From: Planctomycetota bacterium
Lineage (GTDB): Bacteria > Planctomycetota > Planctomycetia > Planctomycetales > Planctomycetaceae
Length of the DNA: 64,000 nucleotides
Assembly: GCA_022600195.1 (NCBI GenBank)
Contig: JAHZKX010000055.1
Span: 1-64,000 of the forward strand
Direction: 5' to 3'
Shown piece by piece: positions 42,064-52,894 of this stretch. The notes under the pieces are model-generated. The model made no database searches. It saw only the letters and a list, made by a program, of their open reading frames with translations, and was not told the origin of the DNA. The position numbers and the translations under genes are program-made. Numbering within the stretch: the first letter of the stretch is position 1; each line of letters begins with the position of its first letter.

Positions 42064-44042
42064 GGTTTAACGCTTTCAAAAGTCCATTTCTTTACACCGG
42101 CCCCTTTACCGATGAACTGAATGGTCTGAATTTCTATCGGCTCTTTTGTCGCCGGCACATAGAGTCTTACAATTTGAGGCTTTCCAGTCACAGGTAGCTT
42201 TATAATGACATCCTGCCACTCCTTACTCGATTTAAGAGTGAAGTCCACAGCCTGACCAGTTTGCGGAAACCCCTCTTGCCCGGCAGTCTTCCATCGCACT
42301 TTTCCCGTACCACCAGAGGTGCTGCGAATGCGAAGTTTCAGGCTCAACGGACCAGACAGCTTAACCTGTGCGGTACCGAGAAATGGCGTACGACCAGTGC
42401 CTTCAATTTGAATTGCACCTTTAACAAACGAAAGCTGACACATCTTCGGAACCAGTCCGAACGAAGGATCACGCACTGCTGCCTGCGATCGCGGATTAAA
42501 ATCCGGGTTTGGCTTGGGGACGACTGCACCCGTCTCTTTGATGAATTCATCAATCAACGCGTCAAGTTCTGCAACCTTTTCGGGCATTTTAGTGGCAAGA
42601 TTCGTGGCCTCGCCCACATCATCCTTCAAGTTGTAGAGTTCACGTAGATCCGGATACTTTGGATGTGGTTCCCAGCGACGGATCAGCTTGAAGTCACCCG
42701 CCCGAACTGATACGGCTGGAACGAGGTGTGGAAACCAGATAAAAAGAGCCTTACGTTCCAGCGTCCCCTTCTGTTGCAGCACGGGCAAAAAGGAGACTCC
42801 ATCCAGAATGTGGTCGTTGGGCTTTTTAAGCTGAACAGCATCCAGAATCGTCGGATATAAATCAATAGATCCGACGATGGCATCCGATTCTGACCCGGCC
42901 TGGATCTGGTTTGACCAGCGCACCATCAGTGGCACACGCTGGCCGCCTTCATAGATACGTCCTTTGCCCTCGCGCAAAGGTGCATTGTTAGTTGGTGGCT
43001 CAGATCCAGCCCATTTCCGATAACTTTGAATTGTGTTGTATAAACGATGCTTTTCAGTGACATTTCTCAGCCTGGAGTCATCTTTAGTCCAGCTATGTGT
43101 ATTGCCACCATTATCTGAATAGAAAATAAACAGGGTTTTGTCCGTAAGCTTCAATTCATCCAACTTATCGAGAACACGCCCCAGACTGTCGTCAACGTTT
43201 CGAAGCATCGAAGCCATGACCGGATTACGCTGCTCACCACGCGGATCAGTTTTTTTGGCAAACCTGGACGTATACGCTTCCTTGTGTTGCCAGGGACCAT
43301 GCACAGAGTAATGCCAGAAGTTTAAATAAAATGGTGCACCACGGTTCTTCTCAATGAATTGAATTGCTTCATCTGTCAGTCGGTCGGCAATATGTTCCCC
43401 TTCAGGGCCATCGGTAATGTTGCCGACTTTGTGCCTGCTGGATGGCTCTCCCTCCGCGTGAACACCGTAAGGCGAAAAGTAATTTGGTGGTCCCGGGTCG
43501 GGCGCACAGTGCCAGATCGTCTCAAAGCCATGTTTGTCCGGCCAATGTTGAGGCATCAATCCTAGATGCCACTTTCCAAAGTGACCCGTACGATAACCGG
43601 CTTTCTGAAGCACTTCAGCCAGAGTAACTAATTCAGGTTCAAGGTAATTCCTGCTGTTGGGATAGATAAATTTCTTCGCTGGAGACGTCTTGGCCGGATA
43701 CCGTGAAGCTCCATCGGGTCGAGGTGATTGATGTCCCGTCGCACTTGTGACGCCATGCCGCGACGAATACTGTCCACTCAGAATGGAAGCCCTTGTTGGC
43801 GAACAGAGCGGCAGAGCATAGGCATTTGTAAAACGCATCGACTGTTTCGCCAGACGTTCCATGTTCGGCGTTTCATAATACCTCGAACCATAAGCCGAAC
43901 TATCCATCCAGCCCATGTCGTCAACAAGAAAAAGTACAACATTAGGCATCGTCTCTTCGGCGGTAGATGCGGGGTTCTGGGAGCAGAGTAAAAAAAGCAA
44001 ACAGGCGATTGTTTTCCAGAGGTCCGATTCCATTGTATGCAT
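42060..44042 (-). CDS. Exported formylglycine-dependent sulfatase (arylsulfatase A-like)
   Basis: The 660-residue sulfatase has a leader peptide and the CxPxR motif with Cys80, Pro82 and Arg84 (LCSPTR), whose Cys is oxidised to formylglycine by a maturase. NVVLFLVDDMGW supplies metal-binding Asp residues and FIFYSDNGG a further one. The N-terminal 530 residues are the catalytic domain; the last about 130 form an extra beta-rich domain that may bind carbohydrate. It probably removes sulfate from a polysaccharide. It overlaps the next gene by four bases, which indicates co-translation. ATG 44042 is kept, with 44033 a close alternative. Confidence 0.93.
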   Translation of the reverse strand: MHTMESDLWKTIACLLFLLCSQNPASTAEETMPNVVLFLVDDMGWMDSSAYGSRYYETPNMERLAKQSMRFTNAYALPLCSPTRASILSGQYSSRHGVTSATGHQSPRPDGASRYPAKTSPAKKFIYPNSRNYLEPELVTLAEVLQKAGYRTGHFGKWHLGLMPQHWPDKHGFETIWHCAPDPGPPNYFSPYGVHAEGEPSSRHKVGNITDGPEGEHIADRLTDEAIQFIEKNRGAPFYLNFWHYSVHGPWQHKEAYTSRFAKKTDPRGEQRNPVMASMLRNVDDSLGRVLDKLDELKLTDKTLFIFYSDNGGNTHSWTKDDSRLRNVTEKHRLYNTIQSYRKWAGSEPPTNNAPLREGKGRIYEGGQRVPLMVRWSNQIQAGSESDAIVGSIDLYPTILDAVQLKKPNDHILDGVSFLPVLQQKGTLERKALFIWFPHLVPAVSVRAGDFKLIRRWEPHPKYPDLRELYNLKDDVGEATNLATKMPEKVAELDALIDEFIKETGAVVPKPNPDFNPRSQAAVRDPSFGLVPKMCQLSFVKGAIQIEGTGRTPFLGTAQVKLSGPLSLKLRIRSTSGGTGKVRWKTAGQEGFPQTGQAVDFTLKSSKEWQDVIIKLPVTGKPQIVRLYVPATKEPIEIQTIQFIGKGAGVKKWTFESVKP

Positions 44043-44108
44043 TCCAAAATCAAGAAGTTGATCGTTCGGACGGTTCGTCTTTAAATATTGAGTCGATACA
44101 ACTGAGGC

Positions 44109-45596
44109 TCATCGTCGATCCTTCTCTGTCGGTGGGAAGCGTTTGCGCCTGTCGCTATCAATCGGTTTGCCCGATCGTGTGTTCCACCACTGATCTGCAC
44201 GTTTTGGATCGTAATTCGGATTGGGAATCGGCATCCGTGCAATCACATCCCCACGCCACGCCTTGAGTTTTTGTCTCAAGTCTGTAACACGCCCCTTCTT
44301 CTCACCCGCAAGATTTTTTGATTCACCGATATCTTGAGTGATCTGATACAATTCGACATCGCCCGAGCCATCGAGATACTCAATCAGCTTCCAGTCACGT
44401 TCACGAATACTGCTGGCCGGTCGGTCGTGATGATAGTGTGGATAGTGCCAATGCAGTGCATCCCGGTTGAGTTTAGCTCCCGGCTCCGAAAGTAGCGGCT
44501 TCAAGCTCAGACCGTCGATTGTCTGATTTTTGGGAAGTGTACCGCCGGCAAGATCAACGAAGGTGGGATAGAAATCGTATGTAATTGTCGGTTCTGAGCA
44601 GACGGCCCCCCCATTCACAAGAGGCGGATACTTTACGATTAATGGCACGCGGACGCCTCCTTCATGCAACGAACCTTTCTCACCTTTCAGTGGTGCCAGA
44701 CTCGAAACATTGTCATCAGCTTGCTCGCGATAGTCATAGCGACGGTAAAGACCCCCATTATCGGATGTAAAGACAATCATTGTATTGTCCGTCAATCCGG
44801 CATCATCGATGGCATCAACAATTCGCCCCACCATATCATCGCAATGTTCAATCATCGCAGCATAGACGGGATGCGGAAGTTCGCAGTTCAACTCGTTTGC
44901 TTTCTTCCGATACTTTTCAACCTTTTCCGACATGGCTCCCAGTGGAATGTGGACTGCATAAGGTGAAAGCAGGAGAAAGAATGGTTTATCCTTGTTACTT
45001 CGAATGAAATCGATACTCAGATCTGCTTCAAAATCAGTACGATACTGCGCGGGTTTCGGTTTCAAGTCAGGACGCCTCTGCACGCGATAGGTTCCGGGTA
45101 GATGGGGACCACCTATCACCGCTGAAAAATCGTACCCCTGATGATCAGGCTGAAACTGCACTCCGTTGCCGAGATGCCATTTTCCAATATACCCTGTTGA
45201 ATATCCGGCAGACTTCAATGACTCAGCAATCGTTACCGTATCAAGTGGCAGCGCCATTGTAGGTCGAGGAGTAATCACGCGTTCAAACGGTCGCCAGTGT
45301 CCGGAAATAAAATCGGTGATCCCGATGCGAGCCTGATTCTGCCCCGATTGCAATGCACACCGTGTCGGCGAACAGACAGCCCCTGCTGCATAGAAATCAG
45401 TAAACCGCATACCTTCAGACGCAAGTTTGTCTATGCGCGGCGTGTCGACAAAATCGTTCCCATAGCACCCAATGTCTTTCCAGCCCAGATCATCGATAAA
45501 GATCAGCACAATATTAGGTGGGTCCACTGCTGATGCGGTCGAGGAAACCAGACAGCACAAAAAAGCGGTGAAGCACAAACAAATCGAGCGAATCAT
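44109..45596 (-). CDS. Exported formylglycine-dependent sulfatase
   Basis: A 495-residue sulfatase with signal peptide (about 1-23, ending ASA). Cys75-Pro77-Arg79 in VCSPTRC gives the formylglycine motif, NIVLIFIDDLGWKDIGCYG supplies the metal site, and TSDNGG is present near 280. GGAGAA six bases before ATG 45596 supports the start. It lies 66 bases upstream of the second sulfatase in the same direction, so it most likely heads a three-gene operon with it and the fusion protein. Confidence 0.94.
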   Translation of the reverse strand: MIRSICLCFTAFLCCLVSSTASAVDPPNIVLIFIDDLGWKDIGCYGNDFVDTPRIDKLASEGMRFTDFYAAGAVCSPTRCALQSGQNQARIGITDFISGHWRPFERVITPRPTMALPLDTVTIAESLKSAGYSTGYIGKWHLGNGVQFQPDHQGYDFSAVIGGPHLPGTYRVQRRPDLKPKPAQYRTDFEADLSIDFIRSNKDKPFFLLLSPYAVHIPLGAMSEKVEKYRKKANELNCELPHPVYAAMIEHCDDMVGRIVDAIDDAGLTDNTMIVFTSDNGGLYRRYDYREQADDNVSSLAPLKGEKGSLHEGGVRVPLIVKYPPLVNGGAVCSEPTITYDFYPTFVDLAGGTLPKNQTIDGLSLKPLLSEPGAKLNRDALHWHYPHYHHDRPASSIRERDWKLIEYLDGSGDVELYQITQDIGESKNLAGEKKGRVTDLRQKLKAWRGDVIARMPIPNPNYDPKRADQWWNTRSGKPIDSDRRKRFPPTEKDRR

Positions 45597-46007
45597 GAAG
45601 TCTTCTCCAGTTGTGTCAGAAATTGTTTGCTGTCTAAGAAACGACCGGTTTATGTGCCTTGATGCGATAGCTTAATAAGGAAAAGGTTGTGGAGTCATCG
45701 AGCGATGTTTCGCTCAGATCGAGAACAGCGGCAATCCTGCCATTTCGCCAGTGAAAACTACCTCCTTGACGACAATTCGAATATCGAAGCAGGTTATTAT
45801 TTTATAACGAGTTCCAGACCGAAAAACAACTTCCCATTTGGTTCAATGGCCACCTGAAAACGAGTTGCGAGACACTCAAAAAAGGTATTTCGCAAGACGA
45901 ATCATTCCTTGGCATTCAATTCGTTCAGTTTAGATCAATTCGCAATTCTGAGATCCATTACTATTGAGTTGACCATGTATACTCTCTTGGTAGAATAAAT
46001 TATCCGA
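45597..46007. other. Intergenic region upstream of a sulfatase and tRNA-Pro
   Basis: No gene is apparent in these 411 bases. GAGCGA and TCGCTC (45700-45705 and 45710-45715) form a 6-bp stem with a TGTT loop. The tRNA-Pro promoter occupies the right end. Confidence 0.45.
45969..45996 (+). promoter_or_regulatory. Sigma-70-type promoter of tRNA-Pro
   Basis: TTGACC (45969-45974) and TAGAAT (45991-45996) are separated by 16 bases, and the tRNA begins 12 bases after the -10 hexamer. Both elements are close to consensus. Confidence 0.65.
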
Positions 46008-46081
46008 CGGGATGTAGCTCAGCCTGGTAGAGTGCTGCGTTCGGGACGCAGAGGTCGCAAGTTCAAATCTTGTCATCCCGA
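46008..46081 (+). tRNA. tRNA-Pro (anticodon CGG)
   Basis: CGGGATG (46008-46014) pairs with CATCCCG (46074-46080), leaving A as discriminator. The anticodon stem CTGCG/CGCAG holds the loop TTCGGGA, giving anticodon CGG, and the CGG-G context is typical of proline tRNAs. The T loop reads TTCAAAT. CCA is not encoded. The D arm contains AGCCTGGTAGAG. Confidence 0.97.
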
Positions 46082-46167
46082 TTTTTAAGAAATTGATTTT
46101 CAATCTCTTTCACTAGCTTAATCTGGCTAATGAAATTCCTTGGCTGTCCAAAATGTCGCTCGTGAAT

Positions 46168-46638
46168 TCAAGTCGCAAACAATTGCGTCTCGATGTCGTG
46201 AAACGCTTTAAATTCCAGGGCATTTCCACTGGGGTCCAGAAAGAACATTGTAGCTTGTTCACCCGGCTGGCCCTCGAATCGAATGTAAGGTTCAATTACG
46301 AATTCGATTTCTTTCGCGCGCAATTTTTCCGCCAGAGACTTCCATCGATCCATCGACAAGACGACGCCAAAGTGGGGAACGGGAACACCATGACCATCGA
46401 CGGGATTGGCGTGCGACGATATTTTTCCTGCAGGACCAATCCCCGGATTTAAGTGACACACGACCTGGTGCCCAAAGAAATTGAAATCTACCCATGACTC
46501 GGAACTGCGACCTTCGCTACAACCAAGTAACTCACCATAGAACTTTCTGGCTTCAGAGATGTCACGAACCTGAAACGCGAGGTGAAAGGGATCGAGTGGC
46601 ATAATGGGGCTCGGCTTCTTGATGGCGACTGAAATCAT
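46168..46638 (-). CDS. VOC (glyoxalase/bleomycin resistance/dioxygenase) family protein
   Basis: This 156-residue protein has the paired beta-alpha-beta-beta-beta modules of the VOC superfamily: [21 protein letters not shown] in the first half and [18 protein letters not shown]...[12 protein letters not shown] in the second. His in HLAF and Glu in LEFK sit where metal ligands usually are. The substrate is unknown. The start is uncertain because neither 46638 nor Met13 at 46602 has a clear ribosome-binding site; 46602 would remove 12 residues that are not part of the domain. Confidence 0.88.
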   Translation of the reverse strand: MISVAIKKPSPIMPLDPFHLAFQVRDISEARKFYGELLGCSEGRSSESWVDFNFFGHQVVCHLNPGIGPAGKISSHANPVDGHGVPVPHFGVVLSMDRWKSLAEKLRAKEIEFVIEPYIRFEGQPGEQATMFFLDPSGNALEFKAFHDIETQLFAT

Positions 46639-46749
46639 GGCGAATAAAAAAACTACCCTAATAGATTAGCATAGCCCCTCTGCCCCATCAAGAAGGCGAC
46701 CGCGAGGGAAAGGCAAATCAAGACTCGCCCCTTCATTCTCCCAGCGTCA

Positions 46750-48216
46750 TTATGACAGCAGTCCTTTTACGACATGTGCGCCTTCGACGCCTGTCAGCTT
46801 GAGATCGAGCCCCTGATACTTCACCGTAAAGCGATTGTGGTCGATGCCCAGGCAGTGCAGGACACTGGCGTTCAAATCGTTAATGTGGACGGGATCTTTC
46901 ACAATATTATAGCAGTGATCGTCGGTCTCACCGTAATCGATGCCCGGTTTAAACCCTCCACCAGCGACCCAGGTTGAGAAACAGCGTCCGTGATGATCTC
47001 GTCCGTGGTTGTCTTTTGTCAGTGTACCCTGACTATAAATCGTGCGGCCAAATTCACCGCCAAAGATAACAACAGTGTCGTCTAAGAGACCGCGTTGTTT
47101 TAAATCTTTTACAAGGGCAGCTGCTGGCTGATCCACTTTATCACAATTATTTCGAATACCTTTAGGCAGGCTGCCATGTTGATCCCAGCCACGCTGGAAG
47201 AGTTGAATAAAGGGCACACCACGTTCGGCCATTCGACGTGCTAAAATACAATTCGCGGCGAAGGTTCCCTTTTTGTTTGAATCAGGACCGTACATTTCAA
47301 ATGTTGCCTGTGTTTCTCCACTCAGGTCCATCAAACCGGGGACCGATGTTTGCATTCGATACGCCATTTCGTACTGCGAGATCCGCGCATCAACTTCTGG
47401 ATCGCCTGAAATCGCGGCTTTTTCCGCATTCAGTTTTGCCAGTCCATCCAGCATTTTTCGACGCAGTCCTCGATCAATTCCTTTAGGATCAGACAGATAC
47501 AATACAGGGTCACCGGCACTGCGAAACTGGACTCCCTGATGACGCGAAGGCAAATTCCCACTACTCCAGAGTCGTGAATAAAGCGCTTGTCCTGGCCCAT
47601 TACCGACAGAGATCATTACAACGTAGGCGGGCATATCTTTATTAGGACTACCCAATCCATAACTGAGCCACGATCCAAAACTGGGACGGCCCAACTGTTG
47701 CGTTCCTGTATTGATGTAGGTAATTGCAGGATCATGGTTGATGGCTTCTGTATTCATCGTGCGGATGATGGCTATGTCATCGGCTATGGATGCCGTGTGT
47801 GGTAAAATGTCGCTGTTGATCCATGTTCCACGTTCACCATAACGTTTGAAATTGAACATGGGTGCCACGCAGGGAAACGATTTTTGACCGCTGGTCATTC
47901 CGGTGAGCCGTTGTCCTTTACGAACAGACTCAGGAAGTTCTTTTCCGTGAATCTTCTTGAGTACCGGCTTGTAATCAAATAAATCAATGTGGCTGGGACC
48001 ACCGGCCATGAAAAGATAAATGACCCGCTTTGCTTTGGGAGCAAAATGAGGCAGTCCCGGTAACCCACGTTGATCTGAATTTGTCGGACTGGCCGCGGAT
48101 AACTTGGGAACATCCCCCATTAAACTGGCGAGTGCAGCAGCGCCCAGACAACCTCGGGAACGCGACAATAACTGCCGACGCGTTAACTGTCGCTGATATT
48201 CTTCAATTGGATTCAT
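46750..48216 (-). CDS. DUF1501 family exported protein (PSD1 partner)
   Basis: A 488-residue DUF1501 protein. [21 protein letters not shown] near residue 12 is a twin-arginine-type leader. Family blocks include [21 protein letters not shown] and [17 protein letters not shown]. It follows the PSD1 gene by six bases, the usual planctomycete arrangement, so the two proteins probably work together in the periplasm; their substrate is unknown. Confidence 0.93.
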   Translation of the reverse strand: MNPIEEYQRQLTRRQLLSRSRGCLGAAALASLMGDVPKLSAASPTNSDQRGLPGLPHFAPKAKRVIYLFMAGGPSHIDLFDYKPVLKKIHGKELPESVRKGQRLTGMTSGQKSFPCVAPMFNFKRYGERGTWINSDILPHTASIADDIAIIRTMNTEAINHDPAITYINTGTQQLGRPSFGSWLSYGLGSPNKDMPAYVVMISVGNGPGQALYSRLWSSGNLPSRHQGVQFRSAGDPVLYLSDPKGIDRGLRRKMLDGLAKLNAEKAAISGDPEVDARISQYEMAYRMQTSVPGLMDLSGETQATFEMYGPDSNKKGTFAANCILARRMAERGVPFIQLFQRGWDQHGSLPKGIRNNCDKVDQPAAALVKDLKQRGLLDDTVVIFGGEFGRTIYSQGTLTKDNHGRDHHGRCFSTWVAGGGFKPGIDYGETDDHCYNIVKDPVHINDLNASVLHCLGIDHNRFTVKYQGLDLKLTGVEGAHVVKGLLS

Positions 48217-48222
48217 CGATCT

Positions 48223-51200
48223 TTACTCACGCGTTAAAGTTTCGTCTAAGTTTAAAATCGTGTTGGCAACAACCGTCCAGGCGGCCTGTTGAATCACGTT
48301 TAGTTTTTCATCTCGTGGAGATTCACCAACCTTCATCAGTTCTTCAGCCGCTTTGGGATTTGCCTGATAGTGCTTCAGACTTTCAAGATACACGTTTAAA
48401 AGTACTTTGCGTTCTGAAACACGGGGTTCCCTTGCCATTGCCAATAAACAGGCATGTGATATTTTCGCCTCATTTGACGTGCCGCCCTCTTTCAATATTC
48501 GATTTGCAAGGTGGCGTGCCGCTTCTACAAACTGGACATCATTCATCGTTACTAATGCCTGCAGCGGTGTATTCGTACGAGGTCGTCTGATTGTGCATTT
48601 TTCCCGCGTCGGTGCATCAAATATCTGCATATTAGGAGGGGGCGCAGATCGCTTCCAATAAGTATAGAGACTGCGCCGGTAAAGTTTCTCACCCTGATCC
48701 TGAACGAAATCAGGTTTCCCGCTCAGTCCAACTTCTTTCCAGAGACCGGGAGGCTGATAAGGTTTCACTCCCGGGCCTCCCATTTTGTTGTTGAGTAATC
48801 CACTGATCGCGAGCGAACTGTCGCGAACAAATTCTCCCTGTAATCGAAAACGAGCACCACGAGCCAACAATCTGTTCGCAGGATCTTGTAAATATGTCTC
48901 ACGAGATGCGTCTGATGACTGCCGATACGTTGCCGACATCACAATTTGCTTGAGCATCCGTTTGACATCCCAACCAGATTCCCGGAAGTCAACTGCCAGC
49001 CAGTCAAGTAACTGGGGGTGGCTGGGAAAGGCGCCCTGTGAACCAAAATCTTCCGGTGTCGTGACGAGTCCTGTTCCAAATAACATTTGCCAATAGCGGT
49101 TGATGGCGACGCGTGCTGTGAGTGGATGATCGTTCTGAAAAAGCCATTGTGCTAAACCTAAACGATTTTGGGCAGCATCTTTCGACATGGGAGGTAGAAC
49201 CGCAGGTGTTCCCGGTTGTACTTTCTGTTTGGTCGGCGCATCGTATGCGCCACGTGCTAGAATAAACGTATCGCGAGGTTTTGCCATGTCACCCATCACC
49301 ATCACAGACGTCAATGGTTTGAGAAGCGCTGTCTCCTCCGCCTTCAACTCCTGTTTCTTTTTGAGCAAAGCAATATATTCTTTATCTTCATGCTCCAGAT
49401 AATACTGACGTAATTGTTGCTGTTGCTCTGGCGTTCGCTTTTCAGGAGCCACTGCGAGTAATGTCGTGATGGAATGCTGTTTTGAGAGTGCGACAACTTC
49501 AGATTGACTGAGAGCGCGATCGAAGACTGCTACTTCATCAACGGCTCCCGACAGCCGTGAACTGGGATGCCGACTGCCAATAAGCAATGTTTTGGGAGTG
49601 CGAATCGATTTGGTTAAGCGGTCCTGCTCAACCTTCCAGTCCCATAACTGACCATCGACATAAATCTTAACACCCTTCGCTTTGGAAGAGCCATCATAGG
49701 TCACAAACACATGCTGCCAGGTAGAGGGTTTTAGTTTTTTCTTTGTGGTAACCTTAATCGCATTCGTGGGCCATTTATTAATGATGTGGACCGAAATTTT
49801 TTCACCTGAAATCAAAATATCATAACCACGAAAGCTATTGGCATCATCCATTTTTGCCAGCAAAGCACCTGACCCTTTGGGATCGAGATTGAGCCAACCG
49901 CCATAAGAGAAGGAATCTGTCCGTTCAAAATCACAAACTGCACCTAAATCGATATATGTTTTACCATCGAATTTAACGGCCTGATCGTGGGGAGACTTCA
50001 CCCAGTTCGCATTTCCATGAATAGTCCCTATTCGATTCGTATCAACCTGATCGACGACCTGTTTTCCCTCCCCCCGATTGAGCACAAAACGCAGCAACTG
50101 ACCTTCAACATGCGTGGGACTTGCCTGTTGCTGTGTTTCTTTTGTTTTTAACCAGGCTGTATACGCAGAACCAACTGACTTTTGACGGGCGGTGATCAGT
50201 TTCTGATTATCTTTGATTCTGGATCGCGTGGCTGGCAGTTTCTTCTGTTTTTCCGGATCGACCAGCTCCACAATCGGCTTCGCGTTTCCTTTACGTGTCT
50301 GACTGCCAGCATCAGCACTGATATTAAAGAATCCAAAAAATCGGTAATAATCTTCGTGCGAGATCGGATCGTATTTATGTTCATGACATTGTGCACATTC
50401 CATACTTAGACCTAACCACACAGTCGACGTTGTCTTCACTCGATCAACCGCGTATTCAACACGGTACTCTTCCGGTATCAAGCCACCTTCATCCGTTGTG
50501 CCATTATTACGATTGAAACCTGAGGATACCATTTGTAATGGTGTTGCATTGGGAATCAAATCGCCGGCCAGTTGCTCTTTTGAAAACTGGTCGAAGGGAA
50601 TATTTTCGTTGTACATTTGCACGATGCGATCGCGCCAGGCCCACATATCCCGTGGCCCATCTGCATGGTACACACTCGTGTCACCATATCGGGCCGCATC
50701 CAGCCACATCAAAGCCATTCGCTCTCCGTAATGTTTTGAAGTGAGCAGACGGTCTACCACTTTTTCATAGGCATCAGGCGAACTATCGTTTAAAAAGGCA
50801 TTCACTTCTGCAATGGAAGGAGGCAAACCGGTAAGATCCAAAGAAAGACGTCGAATTAACGTACGACGATTTGCTGCTTCCGAAGGTTTTCCCTGCTGAT
50901 GTTCAATCTGTGCCAAAACAAATTGATCTATGGGATTACGAACCCACTTACTGTTTTTGACAGCAGGCAGCGCTGACTTTTTTGGTGTGATAAACGACCA
51001 ATGGCTGGTCCACTCAGCTCCTTCATCTATCCAACGTTTGAATAATTCAACCTGCGCGGGAGTCAATTTCTTATTCGAATCAGCCGGAGGCATTTGTAGA
51101 TCGGGATCAGTGCTGCTAATTCGTGTGTAAAGCTCGCTTTTCTCTGAATGCCCAGGTGAGATAGAACTTGCTTTCGCCCCCGCTTCAATGTCGAGCCTGA

Positions 51201-51396
51201 GATCACCTTCGCGATGTTTCGTATCGGGACCATGACAGTGAAAGCAGTTATCCGAAAGGATAGGACGTATATCGCGACTGAAATCGATTTTTGATTTTGA
51301 ACCCGATTTTTTCGGCTCCGTTTTTTCCGCCAGACAGATATTGACCGAAAGTGTGGAAAAAAACGCCAGACACAAAAGAATTCGACGACAAAGCAT
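48223..51396 (-). CDS. PSD1/DUF1553 exported protein with cytochrome c-like and LamG domains
   Basis: This 1057-residue protein has a leader peptide and then the planctomycete cytochrome domain PSCyt1, with Cys51-x-x-Cys54-His55 (CFHCHG) for covalent haem and HREGDLRLDIEAG just after. DUF1549 (PSCyt2) follows at about 120-330 with DRLLTSKHYGERMALMWLDAARYGDT. A LamG-like jelly roll lies at about 430-620 (VDGQLWDW, then LLIGSRHPSSR). DUF1553 (PSD1) closes the protein with LTARVAINRYWQMLFG and RPRTNTPLQALVTMND. ATG 51396 is preferred over a TTG at 51414. These proteins are thought to link electron transfer to polymer breakdown, but this is unproven. Confidence 0.92.
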   Translation of the reverse strand: MLCRRILLCLAFFSTLSVNICLAEKTEPKKSGSKSKIDFSRDIRPILSDNCFHCHGPDTKHREGDLRLDIEAGAKASSISPGHSEKSELYTRISSTDPDLQMPPADSNKKLTPAQVELFKRWIDEGAEWTSHWSFITPKKSALPAVKNSKWVRNPIDQFVLAQIEHQQGKPSEAANRRTLIRRLSLDLTGLPPSIAEVNAFLNDSSPDAYEKVVDRLLTSKHYGERMALMWLDAARYGDTSVYHADGPRDMWAWRDRIVQMYNENIPFDQFSKEQLAGDLIPNATPLQMVSSGFNRNNGTTDEGGLIPEEYRVEYAVDRVKTTSTVWLGLSMECAQCHEHKYDPISHEDYYRFFGFFNISADAGSQTRKGNAKPIVELVDPEKQKKLPATRSRIKDNQKLITARQKSVGSAYTAWLKTKETQQQASPTHVEGQLLRFVLNRGEGKQVVDQVDTNRIGTIHGNANWVKSPHDQAVKFDGKTYIDLGAVCDFERTDSFSYGGWLNLDPKGSGALLAKMDDANSFRGYDILISGEKISVHIINKWPTNAIKVTTKKKLKPSTWQHVFVTYDGSSKAKGVKIYVDGQLWDWKVEQDRLTKSIRTPKTLLIGSRHPSSRLSGAVDEVAVFDRALSQSEVVALSKQHSITTLLAVAPEKRTPEQQQQLRQYYLEHEDKEYIALLKKKQELKAEETALLKPLTSVMVMGDMAKPRDTFILARGAYDAPTKQKVQPGTPAVLPPMSKDAAQNRLGLAQWLFQNDHPLTARVAINRYWQMLFGTGLVTTPEDFGSQGAFPSHPQLLDWLAVDFRESGWDVKRMLKQIVMSATYRQSSDASRETYLQDPANRLLARGARFRLQGEFVRDSSLAISGLLNNKMGGPGVKPYQPPGLWKEVGLSGKPDFVQDQGEKLYRRSLYTYWKRSAPPPNMQIFDAPTREKCTIRRPRTNTPLQALVTMNDVQFVEAARHLANRILKEGGTSNEAKISHACLLAMAREPRVSERKVLLNVYLESLKHYQANPKAAEELMKVGESPRDEKLNVIQQAAWTVVANTILNLDETLTRE

Positions 51397-51612
51397 GCGT
51401 TTACTCAATTGCAAATTGAATACAAATTACGATCGTGGTGCGTCTCAAGAATTTCCGTAATTGCGACATCGCAATACGAAGAGAACAGGTGGGTCCCAAA
51501 GGATGATCGTCATTAGATGGTAGGAATGTTGAAAGACGATTGTCAAGGCTTTTTCAATTGTTTGACGAATGTAGTAAGTCAAATCATCAACAAAATCCTA
51601 ATCTTAGTTAAG

Positions 51613-52821
51613 TTAATTTTCTCTTGGGGTCGGCTCTTGCGACATTAGTTTATCCACATCATCCAGAGACACTTTCAACACTTCCATGGTCTGTTTCGCA
51701 CCAGAGAATGCAACCAGTAAAGATCCGTCATGCTCAATGATGTGTGGATAATCAACGTGACGTCTACCGACCAGATAGAAAAGATCCGTAAACACAAGCC
51801 CATCCAGGCTGATCGCCAATGTCATGGGATCACGTCGACGCGGATTGGAATTGGACACCATCGCATAGTAACCGCGTGAAGTACGCAATACGAAGAATTT
51901 ACTGGTGGCATCCGGAAAGTTAGTTTTGACAATCGGACTCCATGTACGACCATTGTCGATAGAATAAGTGCGGAGCAATCGTCCGGAACGGCCATTGTCT
52001 CGAATCAAGCCAACAATGTTTTTTCCATCAGGTAGCACGTACCAGTATGGTTCTTCTGGTCGCCCCTTCCCGTCGTAGCTTGCAAGAGGGAGTATCTCCC
52101 ATTGATTAAATGATTTTTCGCCGCCAAGCATCACAGTGACTTGCCTACGATGATCGCGCCGTGTCATCATGAATTGCCCCGATGGTAATCGCTTGGGAGG
52201 AAAATTGTTGAGCGTGTCATCGCGAACAGTGCCATATGCTTCCCAGGTCGCCTCCTCTTTATTCCAGCGGAACGCTTCCAGACTCAACCCTTTACCGGGA
52301 TAAGCGGGGGCGTTGAAATGACTCGCCAGCGCCAGTAGTTCACCATCACGAACCCAGAGTCCGCGGGCAATCCAGCCGAACCCCTCGATCCAGGGTGGTC
52401 CCGATAAAGCAGCAGGCTTACTCCAGTTCAATCCATCTTTACTGGTAGAATATGAAACCCGTGTATCAGGCAGATCATGACCGGGAACAACATTGCGGTG
52501 CTGCTCCAGGGTGAGTTTAGCTCGCCTCTTACCAGGCCCGTCGCTCCACATCGCCCAATAGTGGCCATCAAAAAATGCAAGATAGGCATGCTGGTGTACC
52601 CAGTTGCCCCCTTGATCACGCACATCACTGATTATGGTGTGTTGGGTCGGCACTTTGGGAAGTTGTGCGAAATCAATCTTCTCAGGATCTTTTCCCGTTT
52701 TCGAAAGATTCAACATCAAAGCCGACTCTGGATTCTCTATCGGATGTGGAATCTCTGCGCCGACATAGGAAACGATACTGCCAAAACAAAAGCACATGCC
52801 AAATAGAAATAATCGTCTCAT
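51613..52821 (-). CDS. Exported sialidase-like (BNR/Asp-box) protein
   Basis: The 402-residue protein has a signal peptide (about 1-22) and a six-bladed-propeller look, with the Asp box YSIDNGRTWSP near residue 285 and a weaker one at YSTSKDGLNWS. WVHQHAYLAFFDGHYWAMWSDG is a common start of this exo-sialidase-like group in planctomycetes. Real sialidase activity is not proven by these boxes; other glycosidases and carbohydrate-binding proteins share them. GGAAGG precedes the ATG by seven bases. It sits between the CehA-like gene and the PSD1 gene on the same strand. Confidence 0.8.
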   Translation of the reverse strand: MRRLFLFGMCFCFGSIVSYVGAEIPHPIENPESALMLNLSKTGKDPEKIDFAQLPKVPTQHTIISDVRDQGGNWVHQHAYLAFFDGHYWAMWSDGPGKRRAKLTLEQHRNVVPGHDLPDTRVSYSTSKDGLNWSKPAALSGPPWIEGFGWIARGLWVRDGELLALASHFNAPAYPGKGLSLEAFRWNKEEATWEAYGTVRDDTLNNFPPKRLPSGQFMMTRRDHRRQVTVMLGGEKSFNQWEILPLASYDGKGRPEEPYWYVLPDGKNIVGLIRDNGRSGRLLRTYSIDNGRTWSPIVKTNFPDATSKFFVLRTSRGYYAMVSNSNPRRRDPMTLAISLDGLVFTDLFYLVGRRHVDYPHIIEHDGSLLVAFSGAKQTMEVLKVSLDDVDKLMSQEPTPREN

Positions 52822-52894
52822 TTACAAACCTTCCGGGAAACGCATCATTGAGAAGTGAAATAGAGAGACCGAACGCTTTACGTCCTGACCCGTT